From contig NZ_JAIXHL010000017.1 in the NCBI RefSeq assembly GCF_030145815.1, positions 45,962 through 109,961 on the forward strand: a stretch of DNA of 64,000 nt, given 5' to 3'. Source of the DNA: Sphingomonas sp. Its GTDB lineage: Bacteria > Pseudomonadota > Alphaproteobacteria > Sphingomonadales > Sphingomonadaceae. The first letter of the stretch is position 1. The number at the start of each line of letters is the position of its first letter. This document shows positions 51,801 through 62,745 of the stretch, piece by piece. Below the pieces are notes generated by a model. That model saw only the letters and a list, made by a program, of their open reading frames with translations. It did no database searches and was not told where the DNA came from. The translations under genes and the position numbers were made by a program.

Positions 51801-54800
51801 CGCAAGTGCGCGACAGTGCCGGGAATGTGGAATTGTGGTTCCATCCCACCGGCTTTGCCGGCGAGGCCAGCGTGCTCGTGATGGTCTTTTCGCAGCTTCG
51901 CGTTTCCAATCTGACGGCAGCCAGCTTCGGTGGCTATGATCCGACAGAGTCCAACCCCGGTTACTTCCGCGTGACCGGTCAGCACACCAATCCCGAAGGT
52001 ACGACGCTCACCATCAGTAACCCCGGCTATCTCGAGGAGGTCCGGCCCGGTCTGGTTTTTGGATCAGCGCAAGGTGGGAGCCAGTCCTTCCTGAACTCTG
52101 GCACCATCGAGGTCAGCCAAGACGGCTATGGCGGTTCCTACGGCCCTCTTGCGGGAATTTATCTGCCGTTCGCGGGGGGCAGTTCCAACGCATTGTTTCA
52201 CAACACGGCGACCGGGACGTTTATCGTCGAGACGCGGGGCATCGCCGACACGGGGCCGCCGCTCTCCAGCGGGCGCACCTATGGCTATTACCAGCCATCG
52301 TCGGGCGATGTCGATTTCCTGAACGACGGATTGTTTGAAGTTCGCGGCGGCTATCTGCACGCGACCGGGATCGCGACCCGTCAGGATGTCTCGATCGTCA
52401 ACAACGGCGTCTTGCGCGTTACCAGTGCGTATGATGCCATCGGCATCGACCGTAACAACCGTGACAGCGCAGTCACGAATACCGGTCTGATCGAGGTGAC
52501 GGGCGGGCGGACCGCGATCGGCGTTAACATCGAGAATTACGAGAATGGCGGGTTCGTCAATTCGGGTGAGATCGTTGCGACGACCGCTCCCAATTCCCCC
52601 TATGCCAGCATCGGTGTGCTGCTGGAGCAGAACTCCCGCGTAACCGGCGCCCCGGCAGTGCTGGTCAACAGCGGCACGATTGCCGCCGACATCGCAATCC
52701 TGGTGAGTTCGACGCATAGCGGCACGCATTACATCGCCGCCGAACGCATCGAGAATAGCGGGAGCATTCTGGGCGACGTCTATCTCGCTTATGGTGATGA
52801 TCAGGTGATCAATACCGGCCTGATGACCGGCGCGACGATGCTCGAATCCGGCAACGATCTCTATGACGGGCGCGGTGGGGAGCATCGCGGCGTCGTGGAC
52901 GGCGGGACCGGCGACGACCGGCTGCTCGGCGGCGACCATGACGACTGGCTGATCGGCGGGCGCGGCGACGACCTGATCCTCGCGGGCGGCGGCGAGGATG
53001 TGGTTCAGGGCGGCAGCGGGCGCGATGCCCTCGACGGAGGCGCGGGCTATGACACGCTCAGCTTCCTCGACGCATGGCAGGGGGTCGAGGTCGATCTGGC
53101 GCTCGGCACCGCGATCAATCGCGGGACGTCTTACGTCCGCGGGTTCGAGTCAGTGGTCGGATCGGTCTATGCCGACACGATCCGCGGCTCGGCCGCAGCG
53201 GATTTCCTTGAGGGCGCGGCGGGCGACGATACGCTGGTCGGTGGCGATGGCGACGATGTGCTGCTCGGTGATTCCGGTGCAGACCGGCTCACCGGCGGCG
53301 CGGGGAATGACCGGTTCCTCTTTTCCGACGGCGACGGGGTGGACCGGATTACGGACTTCGCTGCCGGGGACCGGATCGAGGTCTTCGGATACACCGGCTA
53401 TCAGTCGATCGCACAGGAGGGCAACAATGTTCGCATCACGCTGTCCGGCGCCGATGCGATCATTGTCGAGAACGTCCAACTCTCGGCGATCAACGCCTCC
53501 AACCTGCTGTTCCGCGCCAACGATCTCGCACCCGAACCGGCCGGCCAGGTACCGAACTTTCTGATGGTCAATGAGCCGGTGTTTCTGGTCGAGGCGGGCA
53601 CGACGCTGCACCTGACCAACCCAGACTATCAGGCGCATTTCCGGCTCGGGCTACACCAGTCCCCCTTGTGGCTGGAAGGCGTAGAAGGGGGGATACAAAG
53701 CTTCATCGCCGGCACCGTTCGGATCGAAGCCGATGCGAGCGAGGCTCCGCTCGCCGGGATGATCGGAGGAAATGTCGTTTCAGGGCCGACTGGCTACGTC
53801 TCCGGCGAAAGCGAGTTCGTCATCTTGCAGGGCGGGACATTCGAGGTCATCGCCCATGATGGCGACGCATGGGGTGTCATGGGCACGCCATGGAATATGG
53901 GCACGATCCGGGCGGTCGCCGCTGATGCCGGGGCCGACGCTATCGCCGTCAATTGGCCGTCGGGCATCGTTCAGAACAGCGGAAGCATCATCGCAGAGGC
54001 GGGCGGGCGAGCGACCGGAATCTTCTACAATCAGGCCGGGTTCCAGAACAGCGGCACGATCATCGCACGCGGCGGCGAGGCAAGCATCGGTGTCGACGTC
54101 TTCTTCAACAACGGCCCATCCAGCCCAGCTGGAAATGCAGTCAATAGCGGCACCATTACCGTCAGCGATTCGACGACCGCGCTCGACAGCGCGGCAGTGC
54201 AGATCTCGGTCAACGGTCGCGGATTCTTCTGGAACAGCGGCACCGTGACCGGCGATTATGCCATCGACGGCGGTGCGAACGCGGACAGCAGCTTCACCAT
54301 CTACAATAGTGGTCGCCTGGAGGGAGTCGTCCGCCTGGGCGCCGGTGCCGAGTTGCTGCAGAATAGCGGCGTCGTCACCGGATCGGTCGACCTGATGGGC
54401 GGCAACGACGTCTACGACGGTCGGCTGGGGCGTGCGCTTTCCAGCGTCTCGGGCGGCGATGGCGACGACCGGCTTTATGGGGGCAGCTATAGCGACACGC
54501 TGCTCGGCGGGTTCGGCGAAGACTGGTTGATCGGGGCCGGCGGCGATGACCTCCTCACCGGCGGGGCAGGGGCCGACCGATTCTACATCGGCATCGGGTC
54601 GGGCCATGACGTGATCACCGATTTTGCGGCGGGCGCAAACGGCGACATCATCTATGCCGTGGGCTATTCCGCCTACACCGCGATCGAACAGCGCGGTGCG
54701 GACGTCCTGGTGACATTTTCGGCCACAGACACGCTATTGCTTCGTGGCGTCCAGGTTTCTGCGATCACCACTGAGAATTTCCGGTTCAACGCCACCAATC

Positions 54801-56149
54801 TGCCAGCCACTGTTGCGCCGCCGCCAGCCCCGCCGCCGCCGGCAGCGGGGACTGCGCCAGTCTATCCGGGTCTTGCCGGCGTCGGTGCGCGGTTCGAGTA
54901 TTTCGGTACCTCTGGACCGGATCAACTGGTCGGCGGAGCAGGCCCCGATTTGATCGATGGCGGTGCAGGCGCCGACCGGCTCTATGGCGGCACGGGCGAC
55001 GATCTCTACTATGTCGATCGTCCGGATGATCTGGTCTTTGAGTTTGCCGGTGGCGGCGTCGACAGCGTGATTGCGACCGGTAGCCACTATCTGTGGCAGC
55101 ACGTCGAGCATCTGACCCTGGCCGAAGGCGCAGGCGACCTGTTCGGCGTCGGCAACGAACTGGCGAACACGATCATCGGCAATAGCGGTTCGAATCTGCT
55201 GATCGCCGGCGCGGGCGACGATGTCGTGCGCGGCGGCGGCGGGATCGACTCGCTGTTCGGGCAGGATGGCAATGACCAGCTCTTCGGCGATGGGGGTATC
55301 GACTATCTTGCCGGCGGCGCGGGCAATGATGTGATCGAAGGCGGAGCTCAGGCGGACGCGCTGTACGGTGAGGATGGCGACGATATCCTGACGGGCGGGT
55401 CCGATTTCGAGACCGATATTCTGGTCGGCGGTGCCGGCAATGACATCCTCTACGGCAATAGCGGTGCCGGCGATCACGACCTGATGGACGGCGGCTCGGG
55501 CGACGACATCTATTATGTCGACACCCCGGCCGACCTGACCTTTGAAGCCGTAGATGGCGGCATCGACACGGTTTATGCGCGCATGAACAGCGCCGGTTAC
55601 TATCTGTACGCCAATGTCGAGAATCTGGTGTTGCTCGACTACACTCCATTTGGGGTCGGCAACGAGCTGAACAACCGCATCACCGGCAGCCAGCATGACA
55701 ATTGGTTGCTGGGTGGCGCAGGCAACGACATCCTCAATGGCGGGGGCGGTCGCGACGTGTTGTTCGGCGAGGCAGGCACCGATATCTTCGTATTCGAGCG
55801 TGGGACCAGCGCCGACGTAATCGGTGACTTTCAGGTTGGCGTTGATCGTATCGATCTCAGCGCCTTTGGCCTGACCTGGCAGGATGTACTGAATTCGATG
55901 CACGAAAATGGCGGAACGACGGCCATCGACCTCGGCGGCGGCGACCCCTTGCTGAACAACGGCGACATGATCGTCCTGAATGGCGTTGCGCGCGCGAGCC
56001 TGTCGGAACGCGATTTCATCTTTGCGGCGTCGGCCCAGCAGCAACCCGTGCTTGCCCAAGAATATGGCGGAGACGATCGCGGGCTGCTCGCGGGGCTGAT
56101 GCATGACTTCCACAATCCGCGGCTGTTCGTCGACTTCTTGGAACTTTGA
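48845..56149 (+). CDS. Giant RTX calcium-binding repeat protein, probably type I secreted
   Basis: 2,434 residues. There is no N-terminal signal peptide, as expected for type I secretion. Several dozen GGxGxDxhx nonapeptides occur in blocks, at about 49570-49760, 50370-50620, 51120-51440, 52870-53320, 54440-54600 and 54920-55790. Three internal repeat families alternate with them (listed separately): about 270-residue modules at the N-terminus, two about 530-residue NSGTI beta-helix modules, and two YYVD modules at the C-terminus. A proline hinge ([10 protein letters not shown]) sits near 54815-54845. The protein ends in DFLEL, an acidic-hydrophobic tail typical of RTX secretion signals. No protease, lipase or lyase motif is visible, so a surface-layer, adhesin or matrix role is more likely than an enzyme, though this is inference. 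No ABC exporter, membrane fusion protein or outer-membrane channel lies nearby. ATG at 48845 is preferred over the adjacent TTG. Confidence 0.92.
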   Translation: MEALGQPRLGHLRSDEIADVTPHADHISGTGGNDRVILAIGNYASIYDGVFRTTLVETGNGDDWVEITHAGRGFVSVDLGAGNDVLVLGNDQDRYLAGQTVISLGAGSDRILLSYGFGAGLPTALNLRPITITDFVAGNGGDILDLQNMILGYYQSPAPTTIFPAANPFSSGHLRLVQDGADVIVRWDYDGTGGGDGAAYTRDLFRLSGVNLSALTSFNFAGFDPAGGPVVSSTISGSAQDDVLVANGNGSRVEGFGGSDRLIGSGGRDDLRGGDGDDVIDGGWNDDILTGGAGNDVLNDNLGSNRYDGGGGDDIIRFESPYELLPYQHVRFAQTIFGGDGNDQVHLGITFDRPRTGGSNSGTAVVDLGSGNDRLYLRNWVIEVTATLGAGQDRVELGDAYIVATNRAYQPLIITDFEAGNGGDVLDFGSLANTDGWTVAANPFGTGHLRAVQEGADTVIYLDYDGIGGSSELTQVVRLNGVALSSLTAFNFNGMAVDGSPLVGAQRSGTEGADLIDGMAGADILIGLGGDDQIYGGHGDDRIEGGAGNDRLSGGDGDDVLIGGDGDDVLLDIGEGSDTLDGGEGNDHIIVSHGSRSLAELVQITAGGGNDLVEFGSGHQGSTVRVDLGSGDDRFVLRNMTELAGPLRLTLGGGQDVIVIDEAAASNAQAAIEITDFQTGNTGDRIDWLAFAQQRLNVVGDPATFDPFLAGATLSQSGADTVLRLGSATLFIFRNTNVADFTEYNLGVVVRPPATVATAGDDLLSGTAADDTLAGLGGNDMLIGQGGNDVLQGGDGHDVLSGELGNDTLDGGAGRDHLDGGDGDDRIVDADGQDVLRGGAGNDVFTVGAGPDHDTSPTGSLDGGSGNDVATVAARRGYFVSMGSGDDRLTLAAGSGGAYVGLDDGHDSVSVGSLSSDIDLALGGGNDVVRLTAGFGTGGGVLRVSDFNTVFPHTVDQVDFGAALAAITGNAWTPASGLNPFATGHAQVRDSAGNVELWFHPTGFAGEASVLVMVFSQLRVSNLTAASFGGYDPTESNPGYFRVTGQHTNPEGTTLTISNPGYLEEVRPGLVFGSAQGGSQSFLNSGTIEVSQDGYGGSYGPLAGIYLPFAGGSSNALFHNTATGTFIVETRGIADTGPPLSSGRTYGYYQPSSGDVDFLNDGLFEVRGGYLHATGIATRQDVSIVNNGVLRVTSAYDAIGIDRNNRDSAVTNTGLIEVTGGRTAIGVNIENYENGGFVNSGEIVATTAPNSPYASIGVLLEQNSRVTGAPAVLVNSGTIAADIAILVSSTHSGTHYIAAERIENSGSILGDVYLAYGDDQVINTGLMTGATMLESGNDLYDGRGGEHRGVVDGGTGDDRLLGGDHDDWLIGGRGDDLILAGGGEDVVQGGSGRDALDGGAGYDTLSFLDAWQGVEVDLALGTAINRGTSYVRGFESVVGSVYADTIRGSAAADFLEGAAGDDTLVGGDGDDVLLGDSGADRLTGGAGNDRFLFSDGDGVDRITDFAAGDRIEVFGYTGYQSIAQEGNNVRITLSGADAIIVENVQLSAINASNLLFRANDLAPEPAGQVPNFLMVNEPVFLVEAGTTLHLTNPDYQAHFRLGLHQSPLWLEGVEGGIQSFIAGTVRIEADASEAPLAGMIGGNVVSGPTGYVSGESEFVILQGGTFEVIAHDGDAWGVMGTPWNMGTIRAVAADAGADAIAVNWPSGIVQNSGSIIAEAGGRATGIFYNQAGFQNSGTIIARGGEASIGVDVFFNNGPSSPAGNAVNSGTITVSDSTTALDSAAVQISVNGRGFFWNSGTVTGDYAIDGGANADSSFTIYNSGRLEGVVRLGAGAELLQNSGVVTGSVDLMGGNDVYDGRLGRALSSVSGGDGDDRLYGGSYSDTLLGGFGEDWLIGAGGDDLLTGGAGADRFYIGIGSGHDVITDFAAGANGDIIYAVGYSAYTAIEQRGADVLVTFSATDTLLLRGVQVSAITTENFRFNATNLPATVAPPPAPPPPAAGTAPVYPGLAGVGARFEYFGTSGPDQLVGGAGPDLIDGGAGADRLYGGTGDDLYYVDRPDDLVFEFAGGGVDSVIATGSHYLWQHVEHLTLAEGAGDLFGVGNELANTIIGNSGSNLLIAGAGDDVVRGGGGIDSLFGQDGNDQLFGDGGIDYLAGGAGNDVIEGGAQADALYGEDGDDILTGGSDFETDILVGGAGNDILYGNSGAGDHDLMDGGSGDDIYYVDTPADLTFEAVDGGIDTVYARMNSAGYYLYANVENLVLLDYTPFGVGNELNNRITGSQHDNWLLGGAGNDILNGGGGRDVLFGEAGTDIFVFERGTSADVIGDFQVGVDRIDLSAFGLTWQDVLNSMHENGGTTAIDLGGGDPLLNNGDMIVLNGVARASLSERDFIFAASAQQQPVLAQEYGGDDRGLLAGLMHDFHNPRLFVDFLEL
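48900..51960 (+). repeat. Four diverged ~270-residue tandem modules inside the RTX gene
   Basis: The landmark pair ITDFxxGNxGDxhD and (N/D)PFxxGhh recurs with a period of about 780-850 bp: the first near 49236, 50084, 50861 and 51676, the second near 49340, 50167, 50957 and 51777. Copies 1 and 2 are closest ([20 protein letters not shown] against [20 protein letters not shown]). Copies 3 and 4 are more diverged. Confidence 0.75.
51985..54815 (+). repeat. Two NSGTI beta-helix plus RTX modules inside the RTX gene
   Basis: The module opening [13 protein letters not shown] at about 52001 recurs as [13 protein letters not shown] at about 53600, a period near 1,600 bp. Both are followed by GG-QSF, repeated N(S/T)G(T/S)I rungs, YDGR-G, an RTX block and ITDFAAG with a closing I/V-L-V-S/A-I segment. 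Confidence 0.75.
54920..55790 (+). repeat. Two C-terminal GDD(L/I)YYVD modules inside the RTX gene
   Basis: [18 protein letters not shown] near 54990 recurs as [18 protein letters not shown] near 55500, each followed by hVE(H/N)L and FGVGNEL(A/N)N. This is the pattern of calcium-binding tails of secreted RTX proteins. Confidence 0.75.
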
Positions 56150-56205
56150 GCTCGGATCTTTGGGGGAGCGCCGCATCATCCCGATGACATGCGATTTGGT
56201 TGCAT

Positions 56206-56226
56206 GTTCTTCAATCGATGAAGAAC
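56206..56226. terminator. Hairpin between convergent RTX and TonB receptor genes
   Basis: GTTCTTCA and TGAAGAAC are perfect 8-base arms around a 5-base loop. It lies 57 bp after the RTX stop and 44 bp beyond the end of the convergent receptor gene. There is no T-run on either side and the stem is AT-rich, so a terminator role is only plausible. Confidence 0.35.
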
Positions 56227-56269
56227 CTGGAGGTTGAACAACGGCTCGACCAATCCCCAAAACCCACTG

Positions 56270-58291
56270 TCAGAAGCGTGCACTCATCCCGATACGAATG
56301 TCCCGGCCAGCAAGTGGTGCATAGTCCTTGAGGAAGCTGGCGTGCCGCCGCGCCTCGACATCGAACAGATTGGCCACGGACAGGGTGAAGCGCAGGTCGC
56401 GCCCCGCCCAGGGTTTCCAGTCGCCGCTCAGATTAACCAGCGTGAAGCCTGGCGTCGCGGATTCAAAGCCCGTGGTGCGGGTCTGACGGGTCGTCCGCTC
56501 GCCCTCGACTCGCGCGCCCCACCGGTCGCCGCGCGCTTCGACCCCGCCACCGTAGCGCAGCGGGGGGATGCGGGGAGCGGGGCCGAACCCGTCGATCGTC
56601 GCCTCCACCGCATCGACCAGCGCATCGGCGGTCAGTTCGACCGGTCCTTCGATGAGTGTCGCCTGCGCCTCGACCTCCAACCCGCGATAGGTGGCGTCGC
56701 CCTGTTCGAACTGGAAGACCGGCAACTCATCGATCACCGCGCCGGTCTCATATTCGTAGATATAGCCCGAAAAGCGCGTGCGATAGGCCGACGCATCCAG
56801 CCGCCAGCGACCTTCGCCAAGCCGCGCGGCCAGCTCAACGCCCCTCGCCCGCTCGATCCCGAAATTCGGATTGCCGATCTCATAGCTCTGGGTGCCGACA
56901 TGCGGACCGTCGGCAAGCAACTCCTCTGCCGACGGGGCGCGCGCGGTGCTCGACAGGTTGAGGCCGAATTTCACGCCCTTCGCCGCCGTCACGAACGCTC
57001 CCGCTGCGATCGAGCGCGCGGTGAAGCTGCGATCAAAGCCGATCGATTGCGAGACGATGGCGGTCCGCTCGATCCGCCCCCCAGCTTCGAACCGAACGGG
57101 CCCCAGTTCAAGCTCCTGCAAGGTGAACAGGCCGAACTGTTCGGTCACGTTTGGCGGGACGAACGCCTCCGCTCCGACCGCCAGGAAGTCGCGCGCGAAA
57201 TATTGCACGCCGCTCACGCCCTGCCAGCCCCCCTGCTTGCGCTGCCGCAATTCTATGCGCGCCTCGATCCCCTCATTCGCGAACAGCGTGCCCACGCCGC
57301 CGTCCGCCTCGCGTTCGACATGCGAATAGTCGGCATAGCCGGCGCGCAGCGACAGGCGTTCAAGCAACCCGTCTCCCAGCGCCACCGAAGCGCGCAGGTC
57401 CGCGCGCCATTGCGGACCATCGATCGACACGGCTTCCTGCTTGGCACCCGGCGTCAGGTTGAAGCGGATGGGCAGGCCATAGCTGCTCTCGTAGCGCGTC
57501 ACTGCCACGCCGAGGTCGCCGCGCTCATCGATCAGAGCCGCGCCCAGGCTGGCAGTGCGCGTCTTCGATCCGCTGTTGGGTAACCGCCCGGCAAGCTCGG
57601 CCAGCGCACGGATTTCAGGATCGGCATTCGCACGCGCCTGCGCCCGAAGCGGTGCGGACAGCAATGGCCCACCGACGCGCAGGTCGTCGGTATCGGTCGC
57701 GCTGCCGCCGCCCGACAGGACCAGCTTGTCCGACAGCCGGACCGAGACATAGGCACCAGCGGATCGCGCATCCGCCGCAGTGGCGAAACCTGCACGCGCC
57801 TGACCCGCGAACACACCATCAGGCACTTCGGTCGGGATGCGCAGATCGGTCACATTGACCACCCCGCCGATCGCCGACGAACCGAAGCGGAGCGAGGCCG
57901 GGCCGCGCAGCACCTCGACCCGCTCGGCCAGCAGCGGATCGATCGCGACGGCGTGGTCGGCGGAGGTATTCGATACGTCGAACGCGCCGATGCCGTCGGT
58001 CAGCACCCGCACGCGCTCGCCGCCCAGTCCGCGCAGGATCGGCCGCGAGGCATTGGGGCCGAAGCTGCTCGCCGATACGCCGGGCTGGCGCGCGAGTGAC
58101 TCGCCAATCTGCGGGCGCAACTCGCGCTCAAGCTCGGCGCCGATGATCACCGACACTGGCGACGCGCTGTCGCGTTGGTCGCGCTGAAACGCGCCGGTGA
58201 TGACGATCTCGGGCTCCGCCGGCGGGTCGGCGGGCGGCTCGGTCGGGGCCGGCTCTCCCGCCAGCGCTGCGCTCGCGACGAGCCAGAGCAT
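56270..58291 (-). CDS. TonB-dependent receptor, probable zinc uptake (ZnuD-like)
   Basis: 673 residues. A short signal (MLWLVASAALAGEP) precedes PEIVITGAFQRDQRDSASPV, the plug blocks IGESLARQPGVSASSFGPN, PILRGLGGERVRVLTDGIGA and AERVEVLRGPASLRFGSSAIGGVV, and a barrel ending GRDIRIGMSARF. The plug wording (ASRPILRGLGG, DHAVAIDP) is the type found in zinc-regulated receptors of the ZnuD group. Its start shares one base with the M3 peptidase stop. It is the last gene of a four-gene leftward operon led by a COG0523 GTPase, which supports zinc. It lacks an obvious long His-rich loop, so specificity is inferred. Confidence 0.85.
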   Translation of the reverse strand: MLWLVASAALAGEPAPTEPPADPPAEPEIVITGAFQRDQRDSASPVSVIIGAELERELRPQIGESLARQPGVSASSFGPNASRPILRGLGGERVRVLTDGIGAFDVSNTSADHAVAIDPLLAERVEVLRGPASLRFGSSAIGGVVNVTDLRIPTEVPDGVFAGQARAGFATAADARSAGAYVSVRLSDKLVLSGGGSATDTDDLRVGGPLLSAPLRAQARANADPEIRALAELAGRLPNSGSKTRTASLGAALIDERGDLGVAVTRYESSYGLPIRFNLTPGAKQEAVSIDGPQWRADLRASVALGDGLLERLSLRAGYADYSHVEREADGGVGTLFANEGIEARIELRQRKQGGWQGVSGVQYFARDFLAVGAEAFVPPNVTEQFGLFTLQELELGPVRFEAGGRIERTAIVSQSIGFDRSFTARSIAAGAFVTAAKGVKFGLNLSSTARAPSAEELLADGPHVGTQSYEIGNPNFGIERARGVELAARLGEGRWRLDASAYRTRFSGYIYEYETGAVIDELPVFQFEQGDATYRGLEVEAQATLIEGPVELTADALVDAVEATIDGFGPAPRIPPLRYGGGVEARGDRWGARVEGERTTRQTRTTGFESATPGFTLVNLSGDWKPWAGRDLRFTLSVANLFDVEARRHASFLKDYAPLAGRDIRIGMSARF

Positions 58292-60411
58292 CAGTTGAGC
58301 CCCCGGTTCTTGAGCAGCGCATCGGCATTGGGCAGCCGACCGCGAAACGCGATGTAGCTTTCCGCCGGATCGCGCGTATTGCCGCGCTCCAGCACTTCCT
58401 TGCGCAGCTTCGCGGCCAGCGTGGGATCGAAGATATTGCCCGTTTCCTTGAACGCGGCGAAGCCATCGGCATCCATCGCCTCGGCCCAGGTGTAGGCGTA
58501 ATAGCTGGCCGAATAGCCGCCATCGAAGATGTGGCTGAAATGCGCGAGGCGATGCCGCATCCCGATCGCATCGGGCACCCCCAGCTGCTTGAGCTGCGCC
58601 GCCTCCCACGCTCGCGCGTCGAAATTGGCGGGGAGCGACTGGAGCGTATGGAGCCGCATGTCGAGGATCGCCGAGGATAGCTGCTGGACGGTCAGATAGC
58701 CCTGATTGAACGTCTGCGCCTTCAGCAGCGCCTGAAGCATCGCGTCCGGTATTGGCTCACCCGCAGCATTGCGGGCGTGCTTGCGCAGTATTTCGGGTTC
58801 GGTGACCCAGTGCTCATAGACCTGGCTCGGAAACTCGACGAAATCGCGCGAGACGGCGGTGCCCGACAGGCTGGGATAGCGGACCTTGCTGAGCAGGCCG
58901 TGCAGGCCATGGCCGAACTCATGGAACAGCGTCTGCGCCTCATCGATCGAGATCAGCGTGCGCTGACCCGCCGGGGCGGGGACGATATTCTGGTTGTTCA
59001 CCACCACCGCCGTCTCGCCGAACAGCGTGTTCTGATCGCGCAGACTGTTCATCCACGCGCCGGGCCGCTTGGTCGGCCGGGCGAACCAGTCGGCATAGAA
59101 GAGGCCGATCTTGGTCCCGTCCGCCTCGCGCAATTCCCATACCCGCACGCCATCGGCATAGACGGGCACGTCCTTCCGCTCGTGCGCGGTGATCCCGTAT
59201 AATTTGTTGGTGGTTTCGAACAGCGCAGCGACCATGCCGTCGAGCGGCAGATATTGCTTTACCGCCGCCTCATCGAGCGCGAACCGTTCCTTGCGCACCT
59301 GCTCGGAATAATAGCGCCAGTCCCACGGCTCGACCTTGGAGATGCCGTCCTTGGCGGCATGCGCCGCGACGTCCTTCATCTCCTCGCCCGCGCGCACCAG
59401 TGCGGGGCGAAACACCTGCATCAACAGCTCGGTCGCCGCCGCCGGGGTTTTCGCCATCGAATCTTCTAGGACGAACTCGGCATGGGTGTCGGATCCCATC
59501 AGCTTCGCGCGCTCGATCCGGAGCGCGACCAGCCGGGCGATGATGGCGCCGGTATTGTTCGCATTGTCATTGTCGCCGCGCATCACGAAGGCGCGCCACA
59601 CCTTCTCCCGCGCCGCGCGATTGGGGGCGGCGGTCAGGAAGGGCTCGGCGGCAGAGCGTGTCGCGGCGAACAGATAGCTGCCGTCGCGTCCAGCTGCCTT
59701 GGCTGCGGTCGCAGCTGCATTGCGCTGGTCTTCGGGAAGCCCCTCGACCTCCGCCGCAGTCAGGAAGACACTGCCTGCCTTCTGGTCGGCAAGCAGCTTC
59801 TGTCCGAACTCGACGCCGAGCTTCGCCATCTCTTCGTTGATCGCCGCCACGCGCGTGCGCGCAGCGGGGGCAAGTGCCGCGCCGGCGCGGACGAAGCGAT
59901 TGTGCGTTTCCTCCAGCAGACGTATCTGTTCGGGGGTCAGCTTCAGCGTCGCGCGCGCCTTCCACAGGCGGTCGACCCGCGCGAACAGCTTCTGGTCGAG
60001 ATAGGTGTCGTTCGGCAGCCGGGTCAGCTTCGGCGTCACCGCTTCCTCGACCTGCTGAATCGCATCGGTCGCGTCGGCCGAGGCGACGTTGAAGAAGGTG
60101 CTGGCCACGCGGCCCAGCGGACGCCCCGCGCCTTCCATCGCCTCGATCGTGTTGGCAAAGGTCGGTGCCGCACGATTGTCCGCGATGCGGCGATAGTCCG
60201 CGCGCGCCGCCGCGATCGTCGCGTCGAAAGCGGGTTCATAGTGTTCGGGCCGGATCCGGTGATAGGGCGGCACCCCGTCCGGGGTCGTCCAGTCGCCGAG
60301 CAGGGGATTGGCCGCTAGCGCCTGTTGCGACGACGGCGGCGTGCGCGCGGCGCCGGGGGCAACCAAAGCGAGCGCGATCAGGCTGGAGGCAAGCAAATGG
60401 GCGGAACGCAT
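58291..60411 (-). CDS. M3-family zinc oligopeptidase (dipeptidyl carboxypeptidase-like), exported
   Basis: 706 residues. The signal peptide (MRSAHLLASSLIALALVAPGAA) places it in the periplasm. The metallopeptidase motif HEFGH is at residues 497-501, with the third ligand in the downstream VEFPSQVYEHW. SYYAYTWAEAMDADGF and FGETAVVVNNQN are standard for the Dcp/OpdA subfamily. The ATG at 60411 has AGGAAG seven bases upstream; the ATG at 60441, which overlaps the DUF1826 stop, lacks one. The enzyme cleaves short peptides. Its place in an apparent zinc-starvation operon is unusual and may mean it releases zinc from peptides or processes zinc-binding peptides. Confidence 0.93.
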   Translation of the reverse strand: MRSAHLLASSLIALALVAPGAARTPPSSQQALAANPLLGDWTTPDGVPPYHRIRPEHYEPAFDATIAAARADYRRIADNRAAPTFANTIEAMEGAGRPLGRVASTFFNVASADATDAIQQVEEAVTPKLTRLPNDTYLDQKLFARVDRLWKARATLKLTPEQIRLLEETHNRFVRAGAALAPAARTRVAAINEEMAKLGVEFGQKLLADQKAGSVFLTAAEVEGLPEDQRNAAATAAKAAGRDGSYLFAATRSAAEPFLTAAPNRAAREKVWRAFVMRGDNDNANNTGAIIARLVALRIERAKLMGSDTHAEFVLEDSMAKTPAAATELLMQVFRPALVRAGEEMKDVAAHAAKDGISKVEPWDWRYYSEQVRKERFALDEAAVKQYLPLDGMVAALFETTNKLYGITAHERKDVPVYADGVRVWELREADGTKIGLFYADWFARPTKRPGAWMNSLRDQNTLFGETAVVVNNQNIVPAPAGQRTLISIDEAQTLFHEFGHGLHGLLSKVRYPSLSGTAVSRDFVEFPSQVYEHWVTEPEILRKHARNAAGEPIPDAMLQALLKAQTFNQGYLTVQQLSSAILDMRLHTLQSLPANFDARAWEAAQLKQLGVPDAIGMRHRLAHFSHIFDGGYSASYYAYTWAEAMDADGFAAFKETGNIFDPTLAAKLRKEVLERGNTRDPAESYIAFRGRLPNADALLKNRGLN

Positions 60412-60437
60412 GGTGGACTTCCTGACTGAAGAGAGGT

Positions 60438-61033
60438 TCATTCGGTGACGGGATCGAGGACGAGCAGCAGGCGTTGTTCCCCGGTTGCAGCGATTGGTGG
60501 CGACCGGTGCAGCACCGGCGGATCGTCGAGCAGCATCCGCCCCTTGAAGATCGCGACCTCGCCCGCCCGCATCTGCGCGACCGCGTCGGGGCGGTCGGTT
60601 TCGATCCATTGCGTGGCCTGGCCGCGATAGGTGGTGAGGAGGCGATAGGTCACGAAGTCGGAATGGAAGCGGCGGCAGGCGTCGGTCTCGATGACTTCGA
60701 GCCGCAGCTTGAAGCGCGTCCGACCGACGACCGCCGCAAAGCGGCCTGCGAGGGCAGCAATATCCTCGGCCAACAAGGCGACGACGTCCGAGTTGTAGCC
60801 CGCATCCTGCAACGTGACGGTGAGGTCGGCAGCGGATATCGGCGCCTCGATCGCCGCTTCGATGTCGTCGACCGCGTCGAGGACCAGAGCGTCGATCGAT
60901 GCGGCCAGCCCCGCCGGAGCAGCGCGGTTCCAGATGGCTAGCGCGACCTCAGGCGCGGTGACCGACAGCAGGACCTCCGGCGATGCCGCGATCTGGACGG
61001 GCTCCGGCTCCTGCGCCCACAACTGCGTCGCCA

Positions 61034-61034
<1 letters not shown>
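60438..61034 (-). CDS. DUF1826 protein, companion of COG0523 GTPase
   Basis: 198 residues without signal peptide. The core RFHSDFVTYRLLTTYRGQAT, WIETDRPDA and EVAIFKGRML with HRSPP near the C-terminus matches DUF1826. The HxD-like FHSD and a distal His recall iron/2-oxoglutarate-type barrels, but that is only suggestive. DUF1826 genes are recurrent neighbours of zinc-related COG0523 GTPases. The start shares one base with the GTPase stop (TGATG). Role unknown; a zinc-sparing or zinc-delivery function is the contextual guess. Confidence 0.8.
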
Positions 61035-62254
<1,220 letters not shown>

Positions 62255-62271
62255 GGCGATCCTTGACTTTA

Positions 62272-62288
62272 ATGATACAGTATATCAT
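62272..62288. promoter_or_regulatory. Zur-like operator in the divergent zinc-locus promoter
   Basis: ATGATACAGTATATCAT has perfect ATGATA/TATCAT arms around a 5-base centre in an AT-rich island. It sits between two units that both carry zinc-type genes. The shape resembles Zur boxes, but the alphaproteobacterial consensus was not compared base by base. Confidence 0.6.
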
Positions 62289-62346
62289 CTCCTGATTTAT
62301 CCCTTTGTGATGTCGATGTCCAGCGCTTCAACTCCGGAGAATGACA

Positions 62347-62745
62347 ATGCTCGCTACCCGCCAACGCCTGTTCGACACATTGGCGATAAGCGCATCGGCA
62401 TTGTGCCTGGTGCATTGCCTTGCGCTGCCAGTGCTGTTGATGCTGGTGCCAACGCTGGCCGCTTATCTCGCACTACCCGAGAGCTTTCATATCGGCGCGC
62501 TACTGTTCGCGGTTCCGACCAGTATCCTGGCGCTAGCCGCCGGCTATCGTCGGCATCGCTGGACGGTGCCTGCGCGGCTTGCGGTGCCGGCCATCGCGCT
62601 GCTCGCGCTCGGCGCCTTTGCTGCGCCGGAGGAGTGGATTGAAACCGTGCTCACCGTCGTTGGCGCTACCCTGCTCGCCGTCGCGCACGCGCTCAACTGG
62701 CGCGCACTCCCGCATCGGCATGCGCGTGACGACCAGCCGGCATGA
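62347..62745 (+). CDS. MerC-like small membrane protein
   Basis: 132 residues with four hydrophobic segments. The first helix holds SASALCLVHCLALPVLLML, a Cys/His pair typical of the MerC domain family; GYRRHR follows helix two, and the C-terminus is His-rich (RALPHRHARDD). MerC proteins move metal ions across the inner membrane, originally mercury. In a Zur-controlled setting it more likely handles zinc. The ATG at 62347 has GGAG eight bases upstream; an ATG two codons earlier is too close to it. It overlaps the next gene by 4 bp. Confidence 0.82.
   Translation: MLATRQRLFDTLAISASALCLVHCLALPVLLMLVPTLAAYLALPESFHIGALLFAVPTSILALAAGYRRHRWTVPARLAVPAIALLALGAFAAPEEWIETVLTVVGATLLAVAHALNWRALPHRHARDDQPA

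Noticed and set aside
49570..55790. Regularly spaced short repeats resembling a CRISPR array
   Set aside because: The repeats are in frame, diverged and translate to GGxGxDxhx calcium-binding nonapeptides inside one coding sequence.
54734..56260. 508-codon open frame antisense to the end of the RTX gene
   Set aside because: It is produced by reverse reading of RTX repeats and shows no independent motif.
62347..62745. Mercury resistance (mer) operon
   Set aside because: The MerC-like gene has no merR, merT, merP or merA neighbours and sits in a zinc-type locus.
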